Assembly (NCBI GenBank): GCA_026874595.1
Contig: CM049307.1
Coordinates: 77,726,643-77,790,642, forward strand
Length of the DNA: 64,000 bases
From: Sipunculus nudus
Lineage: Eukaryota; Annelida; Sipuncula; Golfingiida; Sipunculidae
Direction of reading: 5' to 3'
The position numbers were made by a program, and so were the translations under genes. The notes under the pieces were generated by a model. The model was not told where the DNA came from, searched no databases, and saw nothing but the letters and a program-made list of their open reading frames with translations. Within the stretch, counting starts at the first letter, position 1. Each line of letters starts with the position of its first letter. Shown in pieces: positions 47,029 to 56,935 of this stretch.

Positions 47029-48321
47029 GCTGGCAGGGGTCACACGTACGACATCGTGTATGTTGACGAAGCTGGATTTGTGAAAACGTTGACACACCTG
47101 TTGCCTTATGTAAACCGCAGAGGGACCAAGTTGGTGCTCACATCTTCGATGAACACGTCGGCTGAGAATACATGCGCCTTACTGAAGTTGGAACGGACAG
47201 GGGTTGCTTACTACCGCGTGTGCTTCAGCTGTCCTGCAGACGTTCCACGCGTTGCCGAGTCGCCGGAAGCCATAGCGTGTCACCACTACGTCATGTCACT
47301 GCCGCCTCACATCACGACGGACGTTGTACAAAAGACGGTTATGAACACGTTGGAACCTCACAGCTACGAAACAGAAAATATGGGCGTTAGTCTGGGGCGC
47401 GGCGACGGGCAGCCGGATGGGCAGAATTCGGGGGATGAGGTTGGGCTTTTTTCACGATCTGTCCTGCAGGAAATGAAAGACGGTTTGAATGACTTGGATA
47501 CATTCAACAATGTCGATTGTTTGGGTGATACATTGTTTGTGTACGTGGACCCAGCTTACACCACCAACGTGTCGGTGTCTGCTTCAGGAATAGCTTGCGT
47601 GTGTCGTTACACACCTGGCGCTCCGCCGTCCGGTCGTGTTTCCCGCAGGGTCCCCTCAAACAAAACCAGGCGCATGGCGGTCGTCCTCGGATTGGACGAG
47701 GTGCGTTTGATAGAACACAGCGTACCAGCGGAAGTTTTCATTGGGCTAGCGGTTTTGCGCCTGCTGCAGCGTGTTGTGAATATGCACGCGTGCCCGCTGA
47801 CATACTCGTCCCGTTTCAAGACTGCTGTTGTCGCTGTGGAAAGCAATAGCAACGAACACCTGGCCGTGCAGATTTGTCATTTCATACACAACGCCGCCAA
47901 AAAAATGGCCGGTCCGGTTCGGTCGCTGTCGTTTCAATTCACCCACAGGAGGAGGACAGAGAAGGATGCCAAGACGGTTGGGCTCCAATCCGTGCGGGAT
48001 TTCGGGACAGCCGAGGTTGCGGGTTTCTTCCTGGACAAACAGAAAAAAACTTTAGTGTCCCTCTTTCAAAGTGCATTCAACAGTCGCATCGTGCGTTTGT
48101 CAATGAGCCTCGCCAGCTCGGCACTTGAGCATGCCGGGTTGGACGCTAGAAATTTGATCACGGAGCAGCTGTCGAAATTCCGGCCGGACCGAAAGCCCCA
48201 CGATCATACACAGGATGACGTGGCCCTTTCCCTGATACTGGCATACAACCTGTTGCTAAACGAGAGAAACGAAAACTTTAACGTACATGAGTTGGCACCG
48301 TTGCACACGTCCATTATTTAG
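47029..48321 (+). CDS. Terminase large subunit, exon 2 (Walker B and nuclease)
   Basis: The acceptor at 47027-47028 opens exon 2 in phase 0, and the exon codes for 430 residues. Walker B appears at once as IVYVDEAG. The C-terminal RNase H-like nuclease is seen as YVDPAYT (Asp), VESNSN (Glu) and QDDVALS (Asp), the three acidic positions that bind metal in terminase nucleases. The full protein, about 814 residues, would cleave concatemers and package genomes. The upstream open frame from a GTG at 47005 is intron sequence and is not used. A polyadenylation signal lies at 48344. Confidence 0.93.
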   Translation, partial: AGRGHTYDIVYVDEAGFVKTLTHLLPYVNRRGTKLVLTSSMNTSAENTCALLKLERTGVAYYRVCFSCPADVPRVAESPEAIACHHYVMSLPPHITTDVVQKTVMNTLEPHSYETENMGVSLGRGDGQPDGQNSGDEVGLFSRSVLQEMKDGLNDLDTFNNVDCLGDTLFVYVDPAYTTNVSVSASGIACVCRYTPGAPPSGRVSRRVPSNKTRRMAVVLGLDEVRLIEHSVPAEVFIGLAVLRLLQRVVNMHACPLTYSSRFKTAVVAVESNSNEHLAVQICHFIHNAAKKMAGPVRSLSFQFTHRRRTEKDAKTVGLQSVRDFGTAEVAGFFLDKQKKTLVSLFQSAFNSRIVRLSMSLASSALEHAGLDARNLITEQLSKFRPDRKPHDHTQDDVALSLILAYNLLLNERNENFNVHELAPLHTSII

Positions 48322-48343
48322 GATGCACGATGTTTTCCCCTTA

Positions 48344-48349
48344 AATAAA
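48344..48349 (+). terminator. Polyadenylation signal after terminase exon 2
   Basis: AATAAA lies 23 bp past the terminase stop and just ahead of the next gene's transcript start region. Confidence 0.6.
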
Positions 48350-48414
48350 AGGGGCACATGTCCTAAAATGGTACGCACTGCGTGTTATGTTCGGAAAATC
48401 TGACACGTGCCCGT

Positions 48415-48714
48415 ATGTATCAACAGACTGCCGATTGGTCGGGTAATGATGCGTCACGCGCGACTCAGCAGCAGTCATCGCCCGCAACCGATCTGGTGTA
48501 CTTCCAGACCGTGACACCGAGAGAGCTACTGGACACATTTCCACGGACAAAGGATAATCGACCTTGCACCTCACTGTCTGCTCTCCAACATTTTGTTGTG
48601 ACCGGGGTCAGGGCATCTGCCATTCAGAGCGCAAGAGACGGACACTTTTGTGAAGTACACTCCAAAGCTGTGACCAACAATCTACGTCTGCTTCGGGACT
48701 GCACCAGCATTTGA
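48415..48714 (+). CDS. Small unrecognised protein (99 residues)
   Basis: The frame opens at a GTG at 48382 but the first ATG is at 48415. The first half is Gln/Ser/Thr-rich (ASRATQQQSS) and the second half is helical. It has no signal peptide or membrane segment. It lies 14 bp upstream of the next gene on the same strand, as if co-transcribed. Small terminase accessory proteins of herpesviruses (UL33 type, about 130 residues) lie near other packaging genes, but no shared motif is visible, so the function is unknown. Confidence 0.55.
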   Translation: MYQQTADWSGNDASRATQQQSSPATDLVYFQTVTPRELLDTFPRTKDNRPCTSLSALQHFVVTGVRASAIQSARDGHFCEVHSKAVTNNLRLLRDCTSI

Positions 48715-48727
48715 GGTCAGGGAAGGC

Positions 48728-49909
48728 ATGTTTGAGGATCACGCTGCAGGGAAGGGAAGTGAACGGCCGCCCGCACTTCGGGACGTCGTGCAGGCTCACG
48801 TGCAATATGAAAACCCCAAACATTCTTTGGATTTCAGGTTATTGGGGGAACATGTATGTCCGTCTGTTTCTGATCCCAATACACCCGCCTGCGTCAACAT
48901 CGGCAGCTGCGCAGGTATCAAACGGGTTAGCCTATCTTCGCTGTACAAAGTATTACGGGTGCTGGACGGGTCGGGGACATGGTATCTGAAATTAATGAGT
49001 CAGGCTGCTGGTGGACTCGTGTCCATCGTGAGACGCCCCGGGTCGGAAACAGAGCCAGACTGCGACATGACGTATCACAAGGTGAATACCGAGTACATCC
49101 AGCCGCTGGGTGAAACCAGCGCGGGTGAGATGCCTTGCATGGTCCCCTTACACAGTTTCCTGCGGCATCCGCGCGTCACTCACAGCGACGTCGTTGATGA
49201 CAACGAAGACAGTTCCAGTGACTCTGATTGCTCTGTATACTGCACAGATTCCGAAACAGAAAGTGAAAGTGTCGAGGAAGACGCCATATGTTTGGAACGG
49301 GTATCGCAGGACGTGCAGACTACAGCCGGGCCAGTATATCCTCTGCGTCTTGTGAATTACAAGAAGCGCATGCAGGCGGGATCAGCCGTGAAATACGACG
49401 GTAGTCTGGTGAACCGTTCAAGGAACATTTTACAGGAAGAAGACAGGGCAGTCGCCGAATTTTGGTCCCGTAATGCTGATTCGAAATGCCAGGAAAGGAC
49501 AGGACTGTACGGACGATCTAAGACCACCTTGCACAGCCTGCTGGCGGCGTCCGATCCGAACCTGCCTTTCAGGAAACTGTGGATGCGCTTTAGGAGAACG
49601 CACATATGGCCTCGGTTCTCCAGCAGCCTCGTTTGTAATGTGGTGCGTGTACTTACGTGGTTTCTGACGAGTGTCTCGAGTCTGGTTCTGCTGGTTTTTT
49701 TGTGCCACGTTCGCCGACTGTATGCATGTAAGGTGTACTTAGTATTTTCGTGTATTTGTACAGCTTTGTTTTTTATGTGCTTATACGTTTGTGGTGGCCA
49801 CAGGTCTATAGACGCGATCTCGTGGTTGCGCCTCCATGTCATCCCGGGAAACTTCACGAGAGACATATACGATGCAGCAACGTTCCTGAAAAGAGTTGTA
49901 TTGCATTGA
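48728..49909 (+). CDS. C-terminally anchored membrane protein (393 residues)
   Basis: It starts at an ATG at 48728. The N-terminal ~150 residues are globular, followed by a long acidic/Ser stretch (EDSSSDSDC near 155-165 and ESESVEED near 180) and a basic stretch. Two hydrophobic segments at about 301-328 and 337-356 form a hairpin near the C-terminus; a 37-residue tail follows. There is no N-terminal signal peptide, so it is a tail-anchored type protein. Nuclear egress membrane proteins of herpesviruses (UL34 type) also have a globular N-terminus and a C-terminal anchor, though usually a single span. That is a possible role, but no motif confirms it. Confidence 0.6.
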   Translation: MFEDHAAGKGSERPPALRDVVQAHVQYENPKHSLDFRLLGEHVCPSVSDPNTPACVNIGSCAGIKRVSLSSLYKVLRVLDGSGTWYLKLMSQAAGGLVSIVRRPGSETEPDCDMTYHKVNTEYIQPLGETSAGEMPCMVPLHSFLRHPRVTHSDVVDDNEDSSSDSDCSVYCTDSETESESVEEDAICLERVSQDVQTTAGPVYPLRLVNYKKRMQAGSAVKYDGSLVNRSRNILQEEDRAVAEFWSRNADSKCQERTGLYGRSKTTLHSLLAASDPNLPFRKLWMRFRRTHIWPRFSSSLVCNVVRVLTWFLTSVSSLVLLVFLCHVRRLYACKVYLVFSCICTALFFMCLYVCGGHRSIDAISWLRLHVIPGNFTRDIYDAATFLKRVVLH

Positions 49910-50217
49910 CAAGGCATGAAAAACATCTTTCTCTCGCTCTATATATATATGAGCAATGTACATGGTGGATTGTAAATGCAATAAAAAATATGGCACGCTG
50001 TTGTTTGTTTTTATTCGAAAAAGGTGTGTGGTATAGCATTATTGTGTGTGATGGATGTGTCATTCATAGCAGTCTTCTTACGCCAGATAGATCACGTGAT
50101 CACGTGATCATGATTCAGTAGCAGATTAGGATGTATAAAAAAACAGATACGCACCGATGTTAGCCAGTGTGTTGCATACCATAATTGCAGTTACAGGCTT
50201 TTGAGAGAGGAAGCGGG
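49910..50217. other. 308-bp intergenic gap with CACGTG palindrome
   Basis: The gap holds a TATATATATATG stretch near 49940-49951, a possible polyadenylation motif (AATAAA at 49979-49984) and a strong palindrome at 50090-50109. No gene is seen. Confidence 0.55.
50090..50109. promoter_or_regulatory. Perfect 20-bp palindrome with two CACGTG cores
   Basis: The sequence GATCACGTGATCACGTGATC is its own reverse complement and carries two CACGTG cores nine bases apart. It lies about 110 bp upstream of the ATG at 50218 and looks like a paired binding site for a bHLH-type factor. Confidence 0.6.
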
Positions 50218-50451
50218 ATGGAGGACCTGTGCCAGGTTTCTGCCAGGATCGACACACCTTGCATCCTTGATGAATGGGTCCCAGTACACAAGGTGAGGGA
50301 TTATCATGCACAATCAAAAGACGGTTGGGATCACCGTCGTCTCCTTCAGATATTCGGTCACCTGTTTGCGCGCAGTTTCCCGTTCCCACCCTCCACTCAC
50401 GCTGACTACAAGAGAGAAGTTGAACTGGTCGACAGCGTTGTAAAGGCTTGA
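50218..50451 (+). CDS. Small unrecognised protein (77 residues)
   Basis: The first ATG is at 50218; a TTG-opened frame adds 11 residues upstream. The product has a mixed acidic/basic helix and a FGHLFARSFPFPP segment near residue 44. It sits 52 bp upstream of the next gene's ATG and may be co-transcribed. It might be a real small protein or an upstream regulatory frame. Nothing more can be said. Confidence 0.4.
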   Translation: MEDLCQVSARIDTPCILDEWVPVHKVRDYHAQSKDGWDHRRLLQIFGHLFARSFPFPPSTHADYKREVELVDSVVKA

Positions 50452-50502
50452 GGGACCCGGTGGTGCGTTTCACAGCCCGTGCCGGATGTGGACGGTGTCC
50501 GT

Positions 50503-53500
50503 ATGACAAAAGTGGCTGTCTTGCTGGCCCGTTTCTGCACACCGGGTGCCGATGATATATCAGAACATTTACGTCACCGTTTCATCGTGGCACTGGAACA
50601 TGCCGCGACACGGATGGTCGAAGGGGCGGGTGTTGTGCATGTCAGGGTGATATGTCCATATCAGGACTCAGCAAAAGAAGAGTTGGCACGCGACGTGCTA
50701 GCTTACGACGTGACGGACACGTGGAACGGCCTGTCTGCTCGTTGTGGCAAGCAGCCCCCTGCTTGGAACGCTACACCTGAATGGAACAGAGCATCGGCCG
50801 GTTTCTGCCGTTACGCGGGAACATGTCAACCAGATCTGGACGATACTGACGGACGGGCCCCGTCAGCAAAACGCCTGTGCCTGGAAACGCGGACGTGCGT
50901 CAGGTCTCGTTTTTTTATCGTGTGGCCTTCAGGCCATGTCAGTTGTAAGCCACATTTAGATTCATGGGCGGTGTCAGGTAGCAACCCGTCCACGCGTCCA
51001 GCTGAACACTTCCACACGTTGTTCGACCGCATGCTGATGGAAGCATGCTTACCGTCTCTGAGTCGCGTGCCCGATTCAGCGCTCTTGTATCTCCTGTGCA
51101 GACTTTTGTCCCCTGAACGTGCCATAGGTATATGCAGTCATAAGTACCCTGTATTCATACAGAACGCCCTGGCAGAAAAGGCGCGGCCGATTCCCGTTCA
51201 GACTCTGCGCCGTACCGCAGCAGCGGGGTGGTGGGAGGCCGCAAACGTCGCCTGGATGCAATACGCTGTAGACACAGGCATGTTCGGGGAGTACAATGCC
51301 ATCTTGCGTACTGAACAGATCGCAGATGCGCTTGCGCAGGCCGCAAACGAAAGAGTAACTTTTATCAAACGTGGTGAAGGTGTGTGGAACATATGTCATG
51401 CTGTGCACCACCTGTTGAACACGTGCAGAAACCTCGTGAGCCAAGTCAATCGACAGGCCAACGAGGTTTGCATCCCGTTCACGGAGGTGGACGGTTTCGT
51501 AGGCGTGCCGGGCATAAAGGCTTACAGGCACGACCTCTTCCTGAAAGCATACCGTACGTCCCAGGGCCTCTTGCGTTTCAAACCGCCTAGTTCCCACGAT
51601 CCTCGGGCCCGCAGTTTCAGTGTGCCTTGGCACCACAGGTCTAGTTTAATTCCCGACGTGCTCACCCGAGGTGGTTTCCAATCAACTTCGCCGCGCAGCT
51701 GTGTGAAAGATGAGAAGACTGGACCTTCTAAAAAGAAATGGAACAAAAACAGCGACATGTTCTGGGTTTGGTTTCCGTCAGGTGCGCCAGAAACGGACCA
51801 CTTCTGTCACAAAAGGACTGAAGCCGAGGGGCCGGCTGAAACACCTTGCCCTGAATGCTGGGACATTTTGGAATGGCAGGCAGATCATGAAAAGGTCGGC
51901 CTGGACAATGGGTCAGGGAGCGGTCAGAGACACCCGACGAGTTGTCTTCTTGGATTCGGGTGCAGGTCTGTTCAGATCAAACGGTTACTGTTACATCTTG
52001 CAGTCGGTTGCGCGGTTTCTCCGAGACGGTGTGGCCATGCACGAGATGCGACAGACGTGTCGGAGAGTCACGTCTCGTGTCCGGCCACAGCCTGGTGGAA
52101 GGCTCACTATGTCCCCGCGACCGTGTCTCTACACAGGGAATGGCGAGACGTTATGCCGTGGAAAACCAACAACTGGCAGAACGCTCATCCACAGACCGCG
52201 CAAGAGGGCACTGCAGCTTCTGCGCGCTTCGTAGGGATTTTGGAAACGCTGAACGATCTTATACGGAACCCTAATGTCCATCCTGTACCCGCTCCCTTCA
52301 ATTCAGACGAAGCACTGAGTGATGTCTATCGGTCGGCGCGCCAGGCGTCAAGCGTTCCAGACACAGACCAGCGACCCGATCCGGGTTTGCTGGATGTGCA
52401 CGTGCTGCAGTGTTTGTCTTTTAATGACGATGCCACCCAGGTTGTCTGGCGTGCCACGGGTTCTGACGACTGCAAAATGCCTCACCCTGTTTACGGGAAG
52501 ATCCCCCTGGCGTCTCCGTATATTTCCGTCTGGGGCAGTTCCAGTCAAGGGGGCGCCGTACTTGGAAGCGGTGATACGGCAGGTGCCGTACACCTTGCAT
52601 GGGGAGGCACGGCTTTTGATACGAATCGCGTGTACGTCACGTTCAGCGGCCCCAGGATGACCACGTACAGTTCTGAAGGGACCGTAAAAAATCATTCCGG
52701 TGCAACATTCTCTAGAAGTGCTCAACGTAGTCAAGGGCTCATGATCCAACGGACCAACAACAACAGGGGAGGTATACAGAATCTCCTTCTCTCGGAACTC
52801 CAACGGCATGTGTGTGCCCACATTTCCGACCCGGTTGCGCAGCACCACTTGACCCGGAACGTTCCCGGTATTGTCGTCGTGAATGTTAATTTTTGCGTGG
52901 ACCACCACGGACCAACGAACGTGTCACGCATTCCAGGGAAAATGGTCAGGTACACACGCGCGGTGAAAGCAAGGAAGTTTCCAGGTGTGGCACTGTCTGT
53001 CCTCGTCCCAATTAAGTGCACCACACGTCTACGTATCAAAAATATTCACGTTACCCCTGTGGGGGGCAACACGGGCAAGACGCCGGAATGCGTGGCGGTC
53101 GAGGACGCCGACGTTGATGAAAACAGGTCAGTCACCGCGTCTTTGCCGTGCAATCTTCACAAATGCTGTTCCGCCACGTACCCGAAAGCCAGCAACCCAC
53201 ACACCCTGCACGCACTTGTGGAGTCCCATCGGCGTGTCATTGAAAGCGTAGGAGAGCTCGACGTTGCAATGCAGAGGGCCATGCAAAACACGGAACGCGC
53301 CAATGAGTGCCCATTAAATTTTCTGGCGTCACGTCTGATTTCGTGCGTCTACAACTTAAGAGACACGCGGGGCGGCGCAGAAAAAAGCACTGCTTCGGAC
53401 GGAGATTGCGATCAGTCCGAAGACTGCCCGTTGGTATATGCGTGGGGTTCAGTGGCCGTCGGGAGCGGGCCCCATATGCCGCAGCTGGCGCGGACACTCC

Positions 53501-53910
53501 GCAAACGGTTTTCGCCTGCAGCGTGTAAACCATTGCAGTTGTGCTCGGCCGATTACGACCCTTGCGCACAACGAGCACGCCACGGACCAACTGACCGTTT
53601 TGGCAGGGTAGGGCGGAAGACCGATTCTGTTCTCAGCGGGCAAAGCACAGCTTACAGGTCCCGCAATGGCGATTTCGTGTCCGCTTTGTACGACTGCACA
53701 GCCGACCCGTCAGTTGGGTCCTTGTCACCTGTAAATGGCGTTTACGCTTATTTCACATGGCTCCAACAGAAACGCCACGCCTTGTGGGCTGTTGACGGGG
53801 ACGTGAACGAAAAGCAGCAGCAGGTGCCGTGGGACACATTAGAAATGACGTGTCAGGCGTGGACCTCCACATCAGGACTCACCCCCGCTGTCGAACCTTA
53901 CAAACTTTAA
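50503..53910 (+). CDS. Large cysteine-rich protein, unrecognised (1135 residues)
   Basis: A GTG-opened frame starts at 50479, but the ATG at 50503 is preferred. The long soluble protein has no signal peptide or membrane span. Cysteines are frequent and clustered, as in HFCHKRTEAEG then CPECW near 460-480, and LPCNLHKCCS near 890-900, suggesting zinc sites. Basic patches near 405 (PSKKKWNK) and 580 are probably surface loops. No NTP-binding, nuclease or polymerase motif was found. Herpesvirus primases and UL87-type transcription factors have comparable sizes and cysteines, but neither signature is visible. The stop is followed by an AT-rich convergent gap. Confidence 0.7.
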   Translation: MTKVAVLLARFCTPGADDISEHLRHRFIVALEHAATRMVEGAGVVHVRVICPYQDSAKEELARDVLAYDVTDTWNGLSARCGKQPPAWNATPEWNRASAGFCRYAGTCQPDLDDTDGRAPSAKRLCLETRTCVRSRFFIVWPSGHVSCKPHLDSWAVSGSNPSTRPAEHFHTLFDRMLMEACLPSLSRVPDSALLYLLCRLLSPERAIGICSHKYPVFIQNALAEKARPIPVQTLRRTAAAGWWEAANVAWMQYAVDTGMFGEYNAILRTEQIADALAQAANERVTFIKRGEGVWNICHAVHHLLNTCRNLVSQVNRQANEVCIPFTEVDGFVGVPGIKAYRHDLFLKAYRTSQGLLRFKPPSSHDPRARSFSVPWHHRSSLIPDVLTRGGFQSTSPRSCVKDEKTGPSKKKWNKNSDMFWVWFPSGAPETDHFCHKRTEAEGPAETPCPECWDILEWQADHEKVGLDNGSGSGQRHPTSCLLGFGCRSVQIKRLLLHLAVGCAVSPRRCGHARDATDVSESHVSCPATAWWKAHYVPATVSLHREWRDVMPWKTNNWQNAHPQTAQEGTAASARFVGILETLNDLIRNPNVHPVPAPFNSDEALSDVYRSARQASSVPDTDQRPDPGLLDVHVLQCLSFNDDATQVVWRATGSDDCKMPHPVYGKIPLASPYISVWGSSSQGGAVLGSGDTAGAVHLAWGGTAFDTNRVYVTFSGPRMTTYSSEGTVKNHSGATFSRSAQRSQGLMIQRTNNNRGGIQNLLLSELQRHVCAHISDPVAQHHLTRNVPGIVVVNVNFCVDHHGPTNVSRIPGKMVRYTRAVKARKFPGVALSVLVPIKCTTRLRIKNIHVTPVGGNTGKTPECVAVEDADVDENRSVTASLPCNLHKCCSATYPKASNPHTLHALVESHRRVIESVGELDVAMQRAMQNTERANECPLNFLASRLISCVYNLRDTRGGAEKSTASDGDCDQSEDCPLVYAWGSVAVGSGPHMPQLARTLRKRFSPAACKPLQLCSADYDPCAQRARHGPTDRFGRVGRKTDSVLSGQSTAYRSRNGDFVSALYDCTADPSVGSLSPVNGVYAYFTWLQQKRHALWAVDGDVNEKQQQVPWDTLEMTCQAWTSTSGLTPAVEPYKL

Positions 53911-53993
53911 ATAGCAAAATATAAACTAATGTTTCAACACACACACATATCTATGTATGTATAACAAACAATAGATCATGGACATACAACTGT

Positions 53994-53999
53994 TTTATT
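53994..53999 (-). terminator. Polyadenylation signal (minus strand) for the 872-residue gene
   Basis: TTTATT on the plus strand reads AATAAA on the minus strand, 143 bp past the stop at 54142. It lies in the convergent gap with the 1135-residue gene. Confidence 0.55.
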
Positions 54000-54141
54000 G
54001 TTGATATATAATATAAAGCAACAGTGTTCACAAAATATCAGTTTGACATATTATACTTAAGCATTATGCAATATCTCTTGTGAATCTATTCAAATGTGTA
54101 TAAGTATGCGTGTGTATGGATGCCATTCTCGAATACGACAT

Positions 54142-56760
54142 TCACATAAAAACATTGGGTTCTTCCTTATGCGTGAAACCTTGTGTTATGAATTGCCATA
54201 CGTAATCATGACCTTTGGGGGTCGAGTACAGATTGTTTGCGAAGGGTTTGAACATGTACATGGTGGTGTATATGGCGTTCTTTAGTATGTACCATTTTGT
54301 GTGTGCTGCTGTGCCCTCTTGTATGTTTGATGCCGTACAAATTCCCAAAGCGTTTATATTTTTTTCAACCTCCTGAAATGCTATGTTGCGCAGTAACAGA
54401 ACAGAGGACCGTATTTTTGCAAGTTTCTGTGACTTTTTGTTGTGTCTTTTACCATCAAGGCGGAGAGTTGCAGTAGGGTCCAAACATATATCTGCGGAGA
54501 GTTTATCAATATCTGTCAGGTTGTATACAAGCTGGCGAAGAACTAACAAAGCGTAAGGTGCCCCGTCGTATTGCCTGTCCATCCATTCGTGCATCTCCAT
54601 TCCGGGGATGTATAGTGTGTCCCGTGATTCAGCAGCACTCTCTGTTTCTCTACGCTTGGCCCATTCTTCCTCGTACGCTTTGACTGCACCCGCCAGGTCT
54701 TGCCTGTCGTTCAGCAGACACAAAAGCCATAAACCGGGGAAAGCGCTTGATGTGGTGACTCGGCGATCCATACCTTTCAAATACATCAAAATAGATGAAG
54801 TAAACGCTTCCCATGTTTGTTTAGTCCGGTGCCATCCTATAGCGTACAGCAGCAGCGTGACGTTAATCCCTAGCACTGCTGCTCGCCGAACGCTACTGTA
54901 CTTGTACAACGCGTAGAAGACGCCCCTGCAGTCATCTGATGCGTTCTCGTCTGTCAGAACGGCCTGAATGGGCCTGTCCTCTAACCGGTAGCTCGGGTTC
55001 CCTTCCTCGTCCCTGGGCGTGGCACCAAAGACCATAGTGTACAGCATGTCTGCCGTGTGGCATGAGGACGTCATTAGCTTTTCCGCACTGCCGTACGATG
55101 GCTGTGGCCACACGACGTAAGGTGTCCAGTCTGCCTTTTGGTTCAAGGGGTCCGCGTGCGTCATATGACTTTCACTTGCTTCCCTCTGGGACTCGGACAC
55201 GTCATTTTGTATGCCCTCCCAGCATGAATCGTTACCTGTCGTGGCAGCAACAGAACCCGATACGGAAGCGGCCGTTGGAAAACCTCCTAAAGGAGGGAGG
55301 GCCTCCCATTCCAGTCCAGTTTGCAACAGTGGTCTGTAACCTAAATCCTTCTTTCCGCATTTGAACCCCGTCAGGAACATGTCGTAGTAACACTCGAGAG
55401 CCACTGGCGTGCTCGCCACGACATCCGCCCACCTGCGGGACATCACATATTGTATCTGACGGTTATTTTGCGATATCTCATACCAAGCGTACAGGTACCA
55501 AAGGCCGGCGTAGAGGTCCGAGAAGTGCCGGTTCGCATCACAGTCCAGATGGTGAGTCAACGTTCCGACATCTGCCACGGCGTTGTTGACAGCGAGCACG
55601 AATGCTGGTGCGACGGTAACGAAAGAACCCTTACTGTCCTGTGGCACCCTCCAGGCCCCGCTGCTTCCCTGGCGGCCTGGCGGGACCAGGTTCACGTTAG
55701 CCAAGGACGGGTCGGTTGGTCCCATTTCATGCCGGAGCAATGTATCTTGCAAACTGGACAAACGTGACCTGGTGAATTCCTTTATTTTTTTCCCCTTTGA
55801 CGTAATCATATGGAAAAGTAAATGTGTCTCGGGACCGTACACGGGCAATGCTGGGCGATCACACTGTTGCGTGGAAGCCGCGAGTACTCTTTTCGCATGC
55901 TCGGTCGGAAGTTGGAATGCAGGTAAACGTTGGCGGCACGTAAGCAACGCGCGTTTTGACATGTTCATTGTCTGCAAAGCCCTTTTAGTACGTGTCTGGC
56001 CATCTACCGTTTTTACCATCATGGGTACCAGCTGCTCCACGAGCGGGGGAACAGAAGCGTCTGCTTTGTTTCCATGACTCATCAGTTCATCAGGGCAGGG
56101 TCGTGATGTTGGTTGACGCAATGGGCTACGAGACCTGCGCTGGTCCTCTTCCTCTGGATGGACCATTTCTGGAGGCCGTCGACTGAATGCGTCGTTCAGT
56201 GTTGTCAAATGTCCCATGAGTGCATCCGTGAGTTCAGCCGCACGGGCGGTGTCGCCTGTGGTCCGTCGTAAAAAGTCTTCGGCTAACCCCTTAACCCTTT
56301 CCCCGGCGATGCACAGCGCGTCCTGGGTCCCCGGTTCCATTAACCGTATGAGGTCCAACAACTCTGTCCGGTATCGGTCGTGGACGTCTGTCACAGCTTC
56401 ATCGTGCAGCCGTTTCGCTTTCAGCCGTAAAAGCGGTAGGTACCCGTCCCTCATGGTGCGCATTTTGAGTCTTGCAGTCCTCAGACTCTCCCTGGTACGA
56501 GCGGAATGAACCAGTAAAACATGGTACAAGGGAGGCAAACGGTTATTGGCAGTAGACTGTGACATGACGGCGTTGTCAGGTGTCCACGCAGAAATGTTAG
56601 CACCAGAACACGTCCCGCTGTCCAGTATTTCAAGCCTGCGATGGAACTCTTTGTCCGACTCCAGTGTGCCATTTTCGAACAAATGATCACTTCTTCTTCG
56701 TCCGCTAGTAGTATCATGTGGATCTCCGCGCCATTGAGCCATGGCATGAGAAGACCGCAT
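54142..56760 (-). CDS. Large unrecognised protein (872 residues)
   Basis: It starts at an ATG at 56760, with a second Met six residues on. The N-terminal 230 residues are basic and helical (RTARLKMRTMRDGYLPLLRLKAK-type helices). A disordered acidic/Ser-Arg linker (EEEDQRRSRSPLRQP) lies near 205-220. The rest is helical with aromatic patches, including a Trp/Tyr-rich LYAGLWYLYAWYE near 430. No enzyme motif is seen. Herpesvirus portal, tegument and capsid vertex proteins are of similar size, but no assignment is made. It is transcribed toward the plus-strand 1135-residue gene. Confidence 0.7.
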   Translation of the reverse strand: MRSSHAMAQWRGDPHDTTSGRRRSDHLFENGTLESDKEFHRRLEILDSGTCSGANISAWTPDNAVMSQSTANNRLPPLYHVLLVHSARTRESLRTARLKMRTMRDGYLPLLRLKAKRLHDEAVTDVHDRYRTELLDLIRLMEPGTQDALCIAGERVKGLAEDFLRRTTGDTARAAELTDALMGHLTTLNDAFSRRPPEMVHPEEEDQRRSRSPLRQPTSRPCPDELMSHGNKADASVPPLVEQLVPMMVKTVDGQTRTKRALQTMNMSKRALLTCRQRLPAFQLPTEHAKRVLAASTQQCDRPALPVYGPETHLLFHMITSKGKKIKEFTRSRLSSLQDTLLRHEMGPTDPSLANVNLVPPGRQGSSGAWRVPQDSKGSFVTVAPAFVLAVNNAVADVGTLTHHLDCDANRHFSDLYAGLWYLYAWYEISQNNRQIQYVMSRRWADVVASTPVALECYYDMFLTGFKCGKKDLGYRPLLQTGLEWEALPPLGGFPTAASVSGSVAATTGNDSCWEGIQNDVSESQREASESHMTHADPLNQKADWTPYVVWPQPSYGSAEKLMTSSCHTADMLYTMVFGATPRDEEGNPSYRLEDRPIQAVLTDENASDDCRGVFYALYKYSSVRRAAVLGINVTLLLYAIGWHRTKQTWEAFTSSILMYLKGMDRRVTTSSAFPGLWLLCLLNDRQDLAGAVKAYEEEWAKRRETESAAESRDTLYIPGMEMHEWMDRQYDGAPYALLVLRQLVYNLTDIDKLSADICLDPTATLRLDGKRHNKKSQKLAKIRSSVLLLRNIAFQEVEKNINALGICTASNIQEGTAAHTKWYILKNAIYTTMYMFKPFANNLYSTPKGHDYVWQFITQGFTHKEEPNVFM

Positions 56761-56935
56761 TCATAAAGTGATATGTGTGTCAGGAACTTCCAACTCTAAG
56801 CCAATAAAGCCACCGCATGCCATTGACCATGCGAGACAAGCGGGCGCCTACATGCTCTATCACTCTAACCTGCTGCCCCATATGCATCCTGATCTTTGAG
56901 GTACCCGTGCAGTTGAATATTATTAGCACTCTACG

